A stretch of DNA of 5,712 nt from Pseudomonadota bacterium (GCA_023391175.1 JAEWBL010000191.1:1-5712); one strand, 5' to 3'. Shown: positions 1 to 5,079, counted from the first letter of the stretch. A program made the numbers and translations. The notes: generated by a model from the sequence alone, not told the origin.

Positions 1-21
1 TGCGGCGGGGGAGGATGTCAT
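1..21 (-). CDS. Possible first seven codons of a divergent gene running off the left edge
   Basis: Read on the minus strand, an ATG at 21-19 opens a frame of seven codons (MTSSPAA) that continues past the window edge. In many alphaproteobacteria the DUF721-dsbA pair lies next to a divergently transcribed mutY (A/G-specific adenine glycosylase), and a short Ser/Pro/Ala-rich start would suit such a protein. This is inference from remembered gene order; seven residues identify nothing. No good Shine-Dalgarno sequence precedes the ATG, and a 7-bp hairpin lies directly upstream of it. Confidence 0.2.
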
Positions 22-38
22 GCGGCCAAGGTGGCCGC
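22..38. repeat. Short perfect hairpin GCGGCCA-AGG-TGGCCGC
   Basis: Perfect 7-bp inverted repeat (22-28 with 32-38) around a 3-nt loop, in the spacer between the possible divergent start at 21 and the favoured start of the DUF721 gene at 99. No T-tract follows on either strand, so it is not an obvious terminator. It could be chance in GC-rich DNA or an operator-like site. Confidence 0.35.
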
Positions 39-98
39 GCCCGCGTGCCGGGGCAAGAGCCTCGCCCACCCCTCTTTCCTTCGTGTGCCGGAAACGCC

Positions 99-593
99 TT
101 GAACACCTCGAACTTCACCCGTCGCCACCGTGGCCCGCGTCCCCTCGCCGATTTCGTGGCGCCGGGGATCAGCGACCTGTGCGGACGCGCCGGCTTCTCG
201 GTGGTGGAGGTGGTGACCCATTGGGACGAGATCGTCGGCCCGGACCTCGCGCCCCGCTGCATCCCCCTCAAGCTGCAATGGCCGCGGGAGGAGGGGGCGG
301 CGGCGACCCTCGTGGTACGGGTGGAAGGCGCCTACGCCATCGAGCTGCAATATGCCGCCGGCATCGTGGTGGAGCGAATCAACGCCTATTTCGGCTGGCG
401 CTGCGTCGGCCGCCTGATGCTTCGGCAGGGCCCGGTGCCCCAGCGCCACGCGCCGCCGCCGGTGCCTCCGAAGCCCGACAAGGCGACCATCGCCGCCGTG
501 CGACACGAGATCGGCACCTTCGAGGACGAGGCGCTGGCCGAGTCGCTTGCAAAGCTCGGTGCGCTGGTGCGGCGCGAGCAGCGCGGCGGCTGA
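99..593 (+). CDS. DUF721 / DciA-like protein
   Basis: This is a DUF721 family protein of about 164 residues. The recognisable core runs from RPLADFV (residues 14-20) through THWDEIVGPDLA (40-51) to the strand-rich LVVRVEGAYAIELQY (71-85) and ERINAYFG (92-99). The C-terminal third (about 112-164) is Pro/Ala-rich and then charged and helical, as is usual for these proteins. The family includes DciA, the DnaB helicase loader of bacteria lacking DnaC/DnaI; whether this copy loads helicase is inference. The start is uncertain. An ATG at 15 would add 28 low-complexity residues, but the GGGGAGG before it touches the ATG with no spacing. The TTG at 99 gives a family-like N-terminus and has a weak GGAAA at 90-94. 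The gene lies 222 bp upstream of dsbA on the same strand, a common alphaproteobacterial pairing. Confidence 0.82.
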   Translation: MNTSNFTRRHRGPRPLADFVAPGISDLCGRAGFSVVEVVTHWDEIVGPDLAPRCIPLKLQWPREEGAAATLVVRVEGAYAIELQYAAGIVVERINAYFGWRCVGRLMLRQGPVPQRHAPPPVPPKPDKATIAAVRHEIGTFEDEALAESLAKLGALVRREQRGG

Positions 594-600
594 GGCGCGG

Positions 601-618
601 ATGCCAGACGGCTGGCGT
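601..618 (+). terminator. Weak hairpin after the DUF721 gene
   Basis: A 7-bp stem (601-607 with 612-618, one T-G wobble) with a 4-nt loop begins 7 nt after the stop codon. There is no T-tract behind it, so it would at most be a poor or Rho-assisted terminator. I see no gene in the rest of the 594-815 gap, which probably also holds the dsbA promoter; I could not pick out convincing -35/-10 boxes. Confidence 0.25.
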
Positions 619-810
619 TCACCCGTCCGTTATCGGCGCGCGAAGGCGCGGGCCTTTCCCGCCATAAGGGCGACATGATAGAGCCCCAAGGCTTTTGCGC
701 AGGATCGGCGTCGCCGCGCCGGACCTGACCCCGTTTCCCGTCCTGATGCCCCTACGGAACCGGCGATGCGGCCAAGACCGGGAAGCCCGGTCGCCAGCCG
801 CCGGACCATT

Positions 811-815
811 CGGAG
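811..815 (+). promoter_or_regulatory. Ribosome binding site deciding the dsbA start
   Basis: CGGAG lies immediately before the ATG at 816 and 6 nt before the in-frame ATG at 822. Normal spacing favours 822, which also places the twin-arginine motif three residues from the N-terminus. Confidence 0.6.
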
Positions 816-821
816 ATGTCC

Positions 822-1481
822 ATGATTGTCGATCGCCGCCGTTTCCTGGTTGGAGCAGGCCTCGCCGCGCTGGCGGCTGGTCTCGGCCTGCCGCTCTCCT
901 TCGATCCGGCCGCGGCCCAGACGGTGGAGCAGGCCAAGCTGATCGCGCCCGCCGCGAGCCCGCTGCCGGAGAAGGCGCTGGGCAGCGCCACCGCGCCGGT
1001 CACCGTCATCGAATATGCCTCGATGACCTGCAGCCATTGCGCGGCCTTCCACACCGGCACCTTCCCCGAGCTGAAGAAGAAGTACATCGACACCGGCAAG
1101 GTGCGCTTCATCTTCCGCGAGTTCCCGTTCGAGCCGGTGGCCACCGCCGCCTTCATGCTCGCCCGCTGCGTGCCCGAGGACAAATATTTCCCCATGGTCT
1201 CGACCCTGTTCGAGACGCAGAAGACCTGGGCCTACAGCACGGACCCCGCCGCCGGCCTCCTCGCCGTCGCCAAGCAGGCCGGGATGAGCCAGGCCGATTT
1301 CGAGAAGTGCCTCACCGACCAGCAGCTCGGCGAGAAGGTGCAGGAAAGCGCCCTCTACGCCAACAAGGAGCTGGGCGTGAGCGCGACTCCCACCTTCTTC
1401 ATCAACGGCAAGAAGGTCTCCGGCGCCCTCGGCATCGCCGAATGGGACAAGGAACTGGCACCGCTGCTCGCCGGCAAGTGA
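822..1481 (+). CDS. DsbA-family thiol:disulfide oxidoreductase with a Tat-like signal
   Basis: This is a periplasmic thioredoxin-fold protein of 219 residues that should form or shuffle disulfides in exported proteins. The N-terminus has a twin-arginine-like motif (DRRRFLV, residues 4-10), a hydrophobic segment to about residue 27, and a likely cleavage site after AAA (30-32). The active site is C70-S-H-C73 and the cis-proline loop is SATPT (Pro190). Two further cysteines, C116 and C163, could form a second disulfide. The length and arrangement fit the Thioredoxin_4/DSBA-like families. The ATG at 822 is favoured over one two codons earlier at 816, because the CGGAG at 811-815 is 6 nt from 822 but touches 816. 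A strong terminator follows the stop codon. The gene is likely transcribed alone or with the DUF721 gene. Family assignment is secure; its partner (a DsbB or other oxidant) is not in the window. Confidence 0.93.
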   Translation: MIVDRRRFLVGAGLAALAAGLGLPLSFDPAAAQTVEQAKLIAPAASPLPEKALGSATAPVTVIEYASMTCSHCAAFHTGTFPELKKKYIDTGKVRFIFREFPFEPVATAAFMLARCVPEDKYFPMVSTLFETQKTWAYSTDPAAGLLAVAKQAGMSQADFEKCLTDQQLGEKVQESALYANKELGVSATPTFFINGKKVSGALGIAEWDKELAPLLAGK

Positions 1482-1501
1482 GTTTCGCTGAACTGATGGT
1501 C

Positions 1502-1530
1502 AAGGGCCGGTGCGCTGCGCCGGCCCTTTT
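1502..1530 (+). terminator. Intrinsic terminator of dsbA
   Basis: The stem GGGCCGG (1504-1510) pairs with CCGGCCC (1520-1526) and can be extended by two A-T pairs at the base. The loop is 9 nt, some of which can pair further, and TTTT follows at 1527-1530. It lies 21 nt after the dsbA stop codon. On the opposite strand only TT follows the stem, so it is a weaker terminator for the convergent tautomerase gene. Confidence 0.85.
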
Positions 1531-1540
1531 GATTCCGGAT

Positions 1541-1637
1541 TGCCTTCGCTCAGGCGCCGCGCGGGCTTTCTCGTTGCTCACGCTCAATCGCCGCGCGGGC
1601 TTTCACGTTGCCTTCGCTCAATCGCCGCGCGGGCTTC
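1541..1637 (-). repeat. Three-copy tandem 34-bp repeat array (array A) after the tautomerase gene
   Basis: There are three head-to-tail copies: 1541-1570 (shortened at its outer end), 1571-1604 and 1605-1637. The internal CGCTCA motif recurs at 1547, 1581 and 1615, an exact period of 34. Read on the minus strand, each copy has the core AGCCCGCGCGGCG, two variable bases (AT, AT, CC going away from the gene), TGAGCG, and then a GCAA-containing tail. The core holds the palindrome CCGCGCGG. The first copy starts at the tautomerase stop codon and overlaps it by two bases. The same repeat recurs in the opposite absolute orientation after the LysR gene. There are no spacers, so it is not a CRISPR array. 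Confidence 0.9.
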
Positions 1638-2043
1638 AGGCGGCCCGGAGCTTCCTCTCCACATAGCGGCTTTCCTGCGTGCGTCCGCCGTAGCCATAGG
1701 CATCGGCCTTCACCTCGCGCACGAGGATGTAGCTCTCCTCGTCGAGGTCCGGCAGCAGGCCGGACATGGCGGCGAAGACGGCTTCGAGATAGGCGGCCTT
1801 CTCGTCCTTGGTGTTGGTGCCGTCCACCACGAGGATGTCGAGGGAGAAGGACGTGCGCGCCTTCGCCGACAGCGCCTCTCCGCCAACGAACCACTGCTCG
1901 GCCGGCACGAAGGAGATGGCGACGGCCGTCACCTTGGGGTCCTTGCGCAGGATGCGGGCGGTGAGGTCGGACAGGGTGGCGGCGACCTTGGCGGCGAGGG
2001 CGGCATCCGGAGCGCCGGACAGCTTCACGTTCAGAATGGGCAT
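1636..2043 (-). CDS. Tautomerase superfamily protein (4-oxalocrotonate tautomerase-like)
   Basis: This small enzyme of 135 residues begins MPILNVKLSG. The proline after the initiator Met becomes the N-terminal catalytic base once Met is removed, which is the hallmark of the tautomerase superfamily. Two beta-alpha-beta-like halves are visible, about 2-50 and 64-115. The second contains FSLDILVVDGTNTKDEKAAY (66-85) and is followed by ADAYGYGGRTQESRY (113-127). Single 4-OT subunits are about 62 residues, so this looks like a fused two-unit member; it lacks an arginine at the position of Arg11 in classical 4-OT. The substrate is unknown. The start is firm: GGAGG (2053-2049 on the minus strand) is 5 nt upstream, and the Pro must follow Met. 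It is divergent from a LysR gene 115 bp away that probably regulates it. Confidence 0.9.
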   Translation of the reverse strand: MPILNVKLSGAPDAALAAKVAATLSDLTARILRKDPKVTAVAISFVPAEQWFVGGEALSAKARTSFSLDILVVDGTNTKDEKAAYLEAVFAAMSGLLPDLDEESYILVREVKADAYGYGGRTQESRYVERKLRAA

Positions 2044-2048
2044 TTTGA

Positions 2049-2053
2049 CCTCC
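2049..2053 (-). promoter_or_regulatory. Ribosome binding site of the tautomerase gene
   Basis: A perfect GGAGG on the minus strand, 5 nt from the ATG at 2043-2041. It excludes longer in-frame starts that would bury the catalytic N-terminal proline. Confidence 0.85.
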
Positions 2054-2103
2054 ATCGGCGCGATGCACCGGCATCGGCTGCGATGGCGTGTTCTAGGCCG
2101 CCC

Positions 2104-2122
2104 CAATTGATGAGAAAAATTG
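2104..2122. promoter_or_regulatory. LysR-type operator candidate, CAATT-N9-AATTG
   Basis: A perfect 5-bp inverted repeat (2104-2108 and 2118-2122) holds the T-N11-A signature (T2107, A2119) of LysR-family binding sites. It lies in the spacer between the divergent tautomerase and lysR starts. On the tautomerase side, a possible -10 (TAGAAC, minus strand, 2095-2090) would place its -35 region inside this palindrome, which would suit control by the regulator. The motif is seen directly; binding is inference. Confidence 0.55.
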
Positions 2123-2150
2123 AATTCTAAAATCCCAGAGTTTTGCTAAT
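2120..2150 (+). promoter_or_regulatory. Possible lysR promoter
   Basis: TTGAAT (2120-2125) and GCTAAT (2145-2150), 19 bp apart, are the best -35/-10 candidates in the AT-rich stretch. Transcription would start near the ATG at 2159, giving a very short or absent leader, which agrees with the lack of a Shine-Dalgarno sequence. The -35 would overlap the operator candidate, allowing autorepression. The match to consensus is modest. Confidence 0.3.
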
Positions 2151-2158
2151 CTCATAGC

Positions 2159-3034
2159 ATGATCCGCAATCTCGACCTCGACCTCATCCGCAGCTTCGCT
2201 GCCGTGGCCGATCTCGGCTCCATCTCCGCGGCGGCGCGGAAGGTGGGGCGCCGCCAGTCGGCGGTGAGCCTGCAGATGGACCGCCTCGCCGAGGCGGTGG
2301 GCTTCTCCCTTCTGGAGCGGCGCGGGCGGGCGGTGTCGCCCACGTCGCGCGGTGCGGCCTTTCTGGAGGATGCGCGGCGCCTGCTGGACCTCAACGACCG
2401 CATCCTCACCCAGCACGTCCACGGCGCCTTCGCCCAGCCGCTCCGGCTGGGCTTCGTGCAGGACGTGGGCGAGCAGGTGCTCCAGCGCATCCTCTACCGG
2501 CTCTCGGCCAGCTTCCCGCAGGCGCCCATCACCGTGCGCATCTGCACCACCTCCCACATGCTCGACATGCTGCGCGCCGAGGAGCTGGACGCGGCCGTGG
2601 GCTTCCGCGCCGAGAGCGAACTGCCCGCCTCCCTGCTGCTGCGCGAATCCATGGTGTGGATCGCCGCGCGCCAGCTCCGCCTTGACCGCGAGGCACCGGT
2701 GCCTCTCGTGCTGTTCGAGCACCCGTGTTCCTGCCGCACGGCCGCCATCGCCGCGCTGAACGCTGCCGGGCGGCAATTCCGCATCGCCTTCACCAGCCCC
2801 AGCCTGCCGGGCCTGATGGCGGCGGTGGGGGCGGGCATGGGCGTCACCGTGCGCTCGCCGCGGGCGCTTCGACCCGACCTCGCCATCGTCGCCGACCTCG
2901 ACCGCGCGGCGCTGCCGGACATGGAATTCCTGCTCTACACCCGCCCCGGCGCCCGCCCGCCGGCGCTGCAGAAGGTGGAGGAGGTGCTGCAGGAGGAATT
3001 GCGGCGCGAGCATCCGCTCTACGCGGTGGCGTAA
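2159..3034 (+). CDS. LysR-type transcriptional regulator
   Basis: At 291 residues it is a typical LysR-family length. The N-terminal winged helix-turn-helix covers residues 5-65, with the recognition region SISAAARKVGRRQSAVSLQM (21-40) and the wing at LLERRGRAVSPTSRGAAFL (51-69). A linker helix follows to about 90. The effector-binding domain starts at LRLGFVQDV (95-103) and includes the conserved-type segment LPGLMAAVGAGMGVTV (216-231). It probably controls the divergent tautomerase gene and itself, as is usual for such pairs; the inducer cannot be read from sequence. No Shine-Dalgarno sequence is visible before the ATG, so the mRNA may be leaderless. A second in-frame Met is not found nearby, and the N-terminus matches the family, so the start is likely right. 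A repeat array begins right after the stop codon. Confidence 0.94.
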   Translation: MIRNLDLDLIRSFAAVADLGSISAAARKVGRRQSAVSLQMDRLAEAVGFSLLERRGRAVSPTSRGAAFLEDARRLLDLNDRILTQHVHGAFAQPLRLGFVQDVGEQVLQRILYRLSASFPQAPITVRICTTSHMLDMLRAEELDAAVGFRAESELPASLLLRESMVWIAARQLRLDREAPVPLVLFEHPCSCRTAAIAALNAAGRQFRIAFTSPSLPGLMAAVGAGMGVTVRSPRALRPDLAIVADLDRAALPDMEFLLYTRPGARPPALQKVEEVLQEELRREHPLYAVA

Positions 3035-3138
3035 CCCAGCCCGCGCGGCGCCTGAGCGGAAGCAACGCACAAAGCCCGCGCGGCGATTGAGCGGAGACAA
3101 CGCGAAACATCCGCGCGGCGCTTGAGCGAAGGCGACGC
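3035..3138 (+). repeat. Three-copy tandem 35-bp repeat array (array B) after the LysR gene
   Basis: Three copies follow the LysR stop codon at once: about 3035-3068, 3069-3103 and 3104-3138. TGAGCG recurs at 3053, 3088 and 3123, an exact period of 35. The core AGCCCGCGCGGCG (ATCCGCGCGGCG in the third copy), two variable bases (CC, AT, CT), TGAGCG and a tail ending in ACGC are those of array A on the other strand. The two arrays therefore form inverted brackets around the tautomerase-lysR pair. Confidence 0.9.
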
Positions 3139-3154
3139 AAAAACCCGCTCAAGC
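3120..3154. repeat. Inverted repeat closing array B
   Basis: GCTTGAGCG (3120-3128, inside the last repeat copy) is perfectly complementary to CGCTCAAGC (3146-3154), giving a 9-bp stem around a 17-nt loop. It may be a remnant fourth copy in inverted orientation or a structured RNA end. Confidence 0.5.
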
Positions 3155-3161
3155 TGGACAG

Positions 3162-3186
3162 GCCGGGATGAACCCGGCACCCTTTT
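3162..3186 (+). terminator. Possible terminator after lysR and array B
   Basis: GCCGGG (3162-3167) pairs with CCCGGC (3173-3178) around a 5-nt loop, and a TTTT tract sits at 3183-3186 after ACCC. The stem is short and the T-tract is displaced, so strength is doubtful. The loop contains the ATG at 3168 that would give a longer SelO, which argues against that start. Confidence 0.35.
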
Positions 3187-3226
3187 CCCATCGTTCGGTC
3201 CGGGACTGCCCCTTTTCGAGCCCGGC

Positions 3227-3230
3227 GGAG
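3227..3230 (+). promoter_or_regulatory. Ribosome binding site deciding the selO start
   Basis: GGAG within GGCGGAG, 9 nt before the ATG at 3240. The upstream in-frame ATG at 3168 has no comparable site and lies in a hairpin loop. Confidence 0.6.
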
Positions 3231-3239
3231 ATTGCCGCG

Positions 3240-4754
3240 ATGACCAGCACACAGCCGACCCCGAAGGCGTCCCCCGCCTTTCCGTTCGACAATTCCTATG
3301 CCCGCGACCTCGCCGGCTTCTATGCGCCCGTTCTGCCGACCCCGGTGGAGGCGCCGGCGCTGGTGAAGGTCAATGCCGACCTCGCCGAGCTGCTCGGCCT
3401 CGACCCTGCCGACCTCGCGACGCCCGAGGGCGTGGCGGTGTTCGCCGGCCTCGCCGTGCCGGAGGGCGCGGAGCCCATCGCGCTCGCTTATGCCGGGCAC
3501 CAGTTCGGCCATTTCTCGCCCCAGCTCGGCGATGGCCGCGCCATCCTCCTCGGCGAGGTCGTGGGGCGCGACGGTCTGCGCCGCGACATCCAGCTGAAGG
3601 GCTCCGGCCCCACCCCCTTCTCCCGCCGGGGCGACGGCCGCGCCGCGCTCGGGCCGGTGCTGCGGGAATATATCGTCAGCGAGGCCATGGCGGCGCTCGG
3701 CATCCCCACCACGCGGGCGCTGGCGGCCGTCACCACCGGCGAGCGCGTGGTGCGTGATCGGGCGCTGCCGGGCGGCGTGCTGGCGCGGGTGGCGGCGAGC
3801 CACATCCGCATCGGCACCTTCCAGTTCTTCGCCGCGCGCAAGAGCTTCGATGCCGTGAAGCAGCTCGCCGACTACACCCTCGCCCGCCACTATCCCGACC
3901 TCGTGGGGGCGGAGAACCCCTATCTCGCCTTGCTCGACGGGGTCATCGGCCGGCAGGCGGCGCTGGTGGCGCGCTGGCTGTGCGTCGGCTTCATCCATGG
4001 GGTGATGAACACCGACAACATGTCGGTGTCGGGCGAGACCATCGATTACGGCCCCTGCGCCTTCATGGACGCCTACGATCCCAACACGGTCTTTTCCTCC
4101 ATCGACGAGATGGGGCGCTATGCCTATGGCAACCAGCCGGACATCGCCCACTGGAACCTCGCCCGCTTCGCCGAATGCCTCATCCCCATCATGACGCCTT
4201 CTTTGGGTGAGGACCGGGAAGCCGCCATCGCCGCCGCCAACGCGGCGCTCGGCACCTTCCCGAAGCGCTTCTATGCGGCCTACCACGCCGGCCTTTGCGC
4301 CAAGATCGGCCTGCCGGAGGCGGGCGACGAGGACGTGGCCCTCGCCCACGACCTCCTCAACGTGATGATCGGCTCCAAGGCCGACTTCACCCTCACCTTC
4401 CGCCGCCTCGGCGCACTGGCGGAGGATGCGAACGCGGGCGGGCCGGTGCGCGACCTCTTCCTCGACCGCGCCGCCTTCGACACCTGGGCCGAACGCTGGC
4501 GCGCACGGCTCGCCGAGACGGGGCGGTCCGGTACCGAAATCCGCGCCGGGATGGATGCGGTGAACCCGCTCTTCATCCCCCGCAACCATCTGGTGGAAGA
4601 GGTCATCGCCGCGGCCATCGAACGCGGCGACCTTGGCCCCTTCGAGCGGCTGAACACGGTGCTGGCGCATCCCTATGCGGAGCAGCCGGAGTTCGCCGCC
4701 TATGCGGGGCTGCCGCCGTCCATGGAGGGGTACCGGACGTTCTGCGGGACGTGA
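3240..4754 (+). CDS. selO: SelO (YdiU/UPF0061) protein adenylyltransferase
   Basis: This is a SelO-family pseudokinase of 504 residues; the E. coli homologue is about 480. The family transfers AMP from ATP to Ser/Thr/Tyr of target proteins and is linked to redox stress. Visible motifs are AYAGHQFGHFSPQLGDGRA (83-101), DIQLKGSGPTPFSRRGDGRA (116-135) with the nucleotide-binding Lys120, REYIVSEAM (142-150), ASHIRIGTFQFF (186-197), and GVMNTDNMS (254-262) with Asp259 and Asn260. IDYGPCAFMDAYDP (268-281) follows, with Asp269 at the DFG-like position. By my recollection these line up with Lys113, Asp252, Asn253 and Asp262 of Pseudomonas syringae SelO. The C-terminus is FCGT, with Cys502 third from the end, where vertebrate SelO carries selenocysteine. 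All catalytic positions I can check are intact. It stands alone, converging on groEL. The start at 3240 rests on its Shine-Dalgarno sequence; 3168 would add 24 unconserved-looking residues. Confidence 0.96.
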   Translation: MTSTQPTPKASPAFPFDNSYARDLAGFYAPVLPTPVEAPALVKVNADLAELLGLDPADLATPEGVAVFAGLAVPEGAEPIALAYAGHQFGHFSPQLGDGRAILLGEVVGRDGLRRDIQLKGSGPTPFSRRGDGRAALGPVLREYIVSEAMAALGIPTTRALAAVTTGERVVRDRALPGGVLARVAASHIRIGTFQFFAARKSFDAVKQLADYTLARHYPDLVGAENPYLALLDGVIGRQAALVARWLCVGFIHGVMNTDNMSVSGETIDYGPCAFMDAYDPNTVFSSIDEMGRYAYGNQPDIAHWNLARFAECLIPIMTPSLGEDREAAIAAANAALGTFPKRFYAAYHAGLCAKIGLPEAGDEDVALAHDLLNVMIGSKADFTLTFRRLGALAEDANAGGPVRDLFLDRAAFDTWAERWRARLAETGRSGTEIRAGMDAVNPLFIPRNHLVEEVIAAAIERGDLGPFERLNTVLAHPYAEQPEFAAYAGLPPSMEGYRTFCGT

Positions 4755-4768
4755 GGGGGGCTCTCTCG

Positions 4769-4785
4769 GCTTAGAACGGCTAAGC
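4769..4785. repeat. Hairpin after selO
   Basis: GCTTAG (4769-4774) pairs with CTAAGC (4780-4785) around AACGG, starting 14 nt past the selO stop codon. No T-tract follows, so termination here would be weak. It is the first of a long run of hairpins filling the selO-groEL gap. Confidence 0.45.
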
Positions 4786-4786
4786 T

Positions 4787-4869
4787 CCCTCTCCCCTCAA
4801 AGTCGGCTTCTGCCGACTTTGACCTACACGAACCGAACTCGGCAAAAGCCGAGTTCGGGCGGGAGAGGG
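4787..4869. repeat. Three-way-junction palindrome: arms CCCTCTCCC/GGGAGAGGG enclosing two hairpins
   Basis: The outer arms 4787-4795 and 4861-4869 are perfectly complementary (9 bp). Inside are two perfect 11-bp hairpins: 4797-4807 with 4812-4822 (loop TTCT) and 4833-4843 with 4848-4858 (loop AAAA). As RNA or extruded DNA this would fold as a three-way junction. The same outer arms recur as a simple hairpin at 4937-4959. C/T-rich palindromes of this sort are known as dispersed intergenic repeats in proteobacteria; copy number in this genome cannot be seen here. Confidence 0.8.
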
Positions 4870-4871
4870 CA

Positions 4872-4960
4872 GGGTGAGGGGTGTATCGCCGCTCGAACCG
4901 GCATCGGACATGCGGAAGCAGCCCCCTCACCCCAACCCCTCTCCCGCAAGGGGAGAGGGG
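4872..4960. repeat. Inverted repeat with CCCCTCACCC arms followed by a GCAAG-loop hairpin
   Basis: GGGTGAGGGG (4872-4881) is perfectly complementary to CCCCTCACCC (4923-4932) across a 41-nt segment. Right after it, CCCCTCTCCC (4936-4945) pairs with GGGAGAGGGG (4951-4960) around a GCAAG loop. With the preceding GGGAGAGGG, the block 4861-4881 is an imperfect inverted copy of 4923-4945. This looks like a palindromic dispersed repeat unit. Confidence 0.75.
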
Positions 4961-4973
4961 AGCATGGCCCGAT

Positions 4974-4990
4974 GCGGCAGACTTTGCCGC
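4974..4990. repeat. Hairpin GCGGCA/TGCCGC
   Basis: Perfect 6-bp stem (4974-4979 with 4985-4990) and a 5-nt loop, overlapping the start of the first 47-bp direct repeat by two bases. Confidence 0.45.
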
Positions 4991-5035
4991 TGGACCCCGG
5001 ATCGGCGCTCCGGCTGCGCCGTCGCTTGTCCGGGG
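4989..5035. repeat. 47-bp palindromic direct repeat, copy 1
   Basis: This matches 5297-5343 without gaps at a distance of 308 bp, with five mismatches. The ends are CCCCGGA (4995-5001) and TCCGGGG (5029-5035), a perfect 7-bp pairing. An inner hairpin CGGC-TGC-GCCG sits at 5011-5021. Repeats with the GGATCGGCGCT...CGCTTGTCCGGGG layout are, as I recall, frequent between genes in Bradyrhizobium-like and Xanthobacter-like genomes. Confidence 0.8.
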
Positions 5036-5056
5036 CACAGAACCAATATCGCCGTC

Positions 5057-5079
5057 GTCCTCCGACTTGATCGGAGGAC
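5057..5079. repeat. 9-bp hairpin GTCCTCCGA/TCGGAGGAC
   Basis: Perfect stem (5057-5065 with 5071-5079) with the loop CTTGA. It is one of the palindromes lying between the two 47-bp repeat copies, and resembles dispersed alphaproteobacterial repeats. No T-tract follows. Confidence 0.6.

Noticed and set aside
20..667. 215-codon frame with well-spaced GGGGAGG at its ATG
   Set aside because: Its translation is Arg/Pro/Gly-rich and lacks any motif, whereas the overlapping frame encodes a clear DUF721 domain.
594..815. Small RNA or tRNA gene between the DUF721 gene and dsbA
   Set aside because: No cloverleaf, T-loop or clear promoter-terminator pair could be found.
695..1666. 323-codon frame overlapping dsbA
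   Set aside because: It is Arg/Pro-rich, out of frame with the recognisable DsbA protein, and reads through the terminator and array A.
1636..2106. Longer tautomerase from the upstream start at 2106
   Set aside because: It would bury the catalytic proline behind 21 Arg-rich residues, and the GGAGG at 2053-2049 fits the start at 2043.
1541..3138. CRISPR-like repeats
   Set aside because: The copies are contiguous with no unique spacers, only three per site, and no cas genes are present.
2844..4670. 608-codon open frame opposite selO and lysR
   Set aside because: It is an antisense shadow in GC-rich DNA: it overlaps two firmly identified genes, runs through repeat array B and has a His/Arg/Gly-rich composition with no domain.
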